A DNA stretch of 24,975 nt from Candidatus Rokuibacteriota bacterium (GTDB taxonomy: Bacteria > Methylomirabilota > Methylomirabilia > Rokubacteriales > CSP1-6), in the NCBI GenBank assembly GCA_003221435.1, contig QHRS01000047.1:1-24975 (forward strand), written 5' to 3'. Shown piece after piece: positions 23,757 to 24,975 of the stretch (positions are counted from its first letter, which is position 1; each line of letters opens with the position of its first letter). The notes below the pieces were generated by a model. That model did no database searches. It saw nothing but the letters and a program-made list of their open reading frames with translations, and had not been told where the DNA came from. Both the position numbers and the translations under genes were made by a program.

Positions 23757-24975
23757 ATCGACCGCATCACGGTCTCCGTCATCCAGCATCGCCTCGAAGC
23801 GATCGTCCAGGAGATGGGCGAGGTGATGCTCCGGACCGCCTACTCGCAGATCCTCAACTCGAGCCGGGACTTCTCGACCGCGGTGTTCGACGGCGCGGGA
23901 CGGCTCGCCGCGCAGGCCGAGCACGTGCCGATCCACGTCGGGGCGCTGCCCTGGGCCGTGGCCGCGATCCGCGACTTCTTCAAGGAGCGCCTGCGCCCCG
24001 GCGACCTGTTCCTGCTGAACGATCCGTACCACGGTGGGAACCATCTCCCCGACCTGACGGTGCTGCTGCCGGTCTTCGTCGACGGCCAGCCGGTCTTCTG
24101 GTCGATCAACCGCGCCCACCAGCACGACATCGGCGGCGCGACCCACGGCACCTACAACCCCGCCGCCACCGAGATCTGGCAGGAGGGCATCCGGATCACG
24201 CCGCTCAAGCTCTACGACGGCGGCGAGCTGCGCGACGACGTGCTCGAGATGGTCGCGACCAACGTGCGCCACCCGCGCGACTTCCAGGGCGACCTGCGGG
24301 CGATGATCGGTTCGGCGCGGGTCGGGGAGCGCCGCCTGCTGAGGGTGATCGACGAGTACGGCCTCGAGACGACGACGGCGGCCGTCGGGGAGATCCTCGA
24401 CGGCGCCGAGCGCCAGGCGCGCGCGTGCATCCGCGCGTGGAAGGACGGCGTCTTCCGCGGCGAGGCGATGCTGGACGACGATGGCCACGGGACCACCGAC
24501 ATTTGCATCCGGGCGACCGTGACCAAGCGGGGCGACTCGCTCGTCGTCGACCTGGGCGACTCCCACCGGCAGGTCACGGGCTTCATCAACTCGTCGTGGC
24601 CGAACACGATGTCCTCCGTCCACATGGCGATCGCCTACCTCATCGACCCACGCACGCCGAAGAACGAGGGGACCTTCCGGCCGGTCACGGTGAAGGCGAA
24701 GCCGGGCACGATCGTCTGGCCGGACCCGCCGGCGCCGGTGACGCTCTGCACCAACCACTGCGCTCAGGACATCGCCGAGGCGGTCATCAAGGCGCTCGCG
24801 CGATCGTGCCCGGACCGGGCGATCGCGGGCTGGTCCAAGCGCTTCCGCATCGCGATCCAGGGCGTGAATCCCCGGACGAAGCGGCCGTTCATCTGGCACC
24901 TGTTCCACGCGCGGGGTGGTGGCGGCGCCTCGTCGTCCGGCGACGGCTGGCCGACGGCGGGTGAAGGGCAGGCGG
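23757..24975 (+). CDS. Hydantoinase B/oxoprolinase-family protein (HyuB), truncated by window end
   Basis: The frame encodes a good HyuB start, IDRITVSVIQHRLEAIVQEM, and then GEVMLRTAYS. It continues with SRDFSTAVFDG, HVGALPWAV, the motif PGDLFLLNDPYHGGNHLPD, and runs off the window after about 406 of the usual 500-600 residues. HyuB subunits work with HyuA in ATP-dependent ring opening of hydantoins or 5-oxoproline; a hyuA partner is not in view. The start is odd. AAAGGAG at 23742-23748 is an excellent ribosome site, but at the right distance stands ATC (23757). No ATG, GTG or TTG is in frame between the stop at 23706-23708 and the ATG at 23814, which would remove conserved residues. Confidence 0.9.
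   Translation, partial: MDRITVSVIQHRLEAIVQEMGEVMLRTAYSQILNSSRDFSTAVFDGAGRLAAQAEHVPIHVGALPWAVAAIRDFFKERLRPGDLFLLNDPYHGGNHLPDLTVLLPVFVDGQPVFWSINRAHQHDIGGATHGTYNPAATEIWQEGIRITPLKLYDGGELRDDVLEMVATNVRHPRDFQGDLRAMIGSARVGERRLLRVIDEYGLETTTAAVGEILDGAERQARACIRAWKDGVFRGEAMLDDDGHGTTDICIRATVTKRGDSLVVDLGDSHRQVTGFINSSWPNTMSSVHMAIAYLIDPRTPKNEGTFRPVTVKAKPGTIVWPDPPAPVTLCTNHCAQDIAEAVIKALARSCPDRAIAGWSKRFRIAIQGVNPRTKRPFIWHLFHARGGGGASSSGDGWPTAGEGQA

Overview
The window is very GC-rich (coding lines counted by hand reach about 80% G+C) and gene-dense, with many 1-4 nt gene overlaps and many GTG/TTG starts. It comes from a Gram-negative-type bacterium: there is an outer-membrane barrel, a periplasmic HtrA protease, LapA-like and PmtA-like proteins and a sigma-54 activator. 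The gene content and base composition would fit an uncultured soil lineage such as Candidatus Rokubacteria/Methylomirabilota. That placement is a guess from general knowledge; the window contains no marker that settles it.

Layout. (1) 1-5557, plus strand: end of a fumarase/aspartase-family lyase, a DHH phosphoesterase, a small LapA-like membrane protein, the Mg2+ channel MgtE, a PmtA-like methyltransferase and an alpha/beta hydrolase, mostly abutting or overlapping. (2) 5558-6677: a sparse stretch with the 3' remnant of a VOC/glyoxalase gene, a small coiled-coil protein, an inverted repeat and a terminator. (3) 6678-11629, minus strand: moaD, moaE, tilS (frame broken), an HtrA/Do protease and an NtrC-type response regulator. 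(4) 11796-16341, minus strand: glycosyltransferase, two PTPS/QueD paralogues, GTP cyclohydrolase I (folE) carrying an in-frame LAGLIDADG intein, a short-chain dehydrogenase and an A-type Fe-S carrier. (5) 16490-20236, minus strand: a CaiB/BaiF CoA-transferase, a crotonase and an unrecognised 165-aa protein, scrambled by an apparently perfect 1101-bp tandem duplication that also takes in the 5' end of the next gene. (6) 20167-24975, plus strand: outer-membrane barrel, cupredoxin-like protein, membrane-bound class III nucleotide cyclase and the start of a hydantoinase-B (HyuB) gene.

Two things stand out. First, the cluster GT4 - PTPS - PTPS - FolE - SDR is tightly coupled and reads like a route from GTP to a reduced, possibly glycosylated pterin (biopterin-glycoside type). 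One PTPS lacks the catalytic Cys, and the FolE is split by an intein exactly at its zinc-binding Cys. Second, three copies of a 100-123-bp palindrome-ended intergenic element (11676-11796, 16368-16490, 21096-21195) share terminal inverted repeats that covary. The T-to-G change in one end of copy B is matched by the A-to-C change in the other, the pattern expected of an ERIC-like or MITE-like folding element. Two of the copies abut the stop codon of the neighbouring gene to the base.
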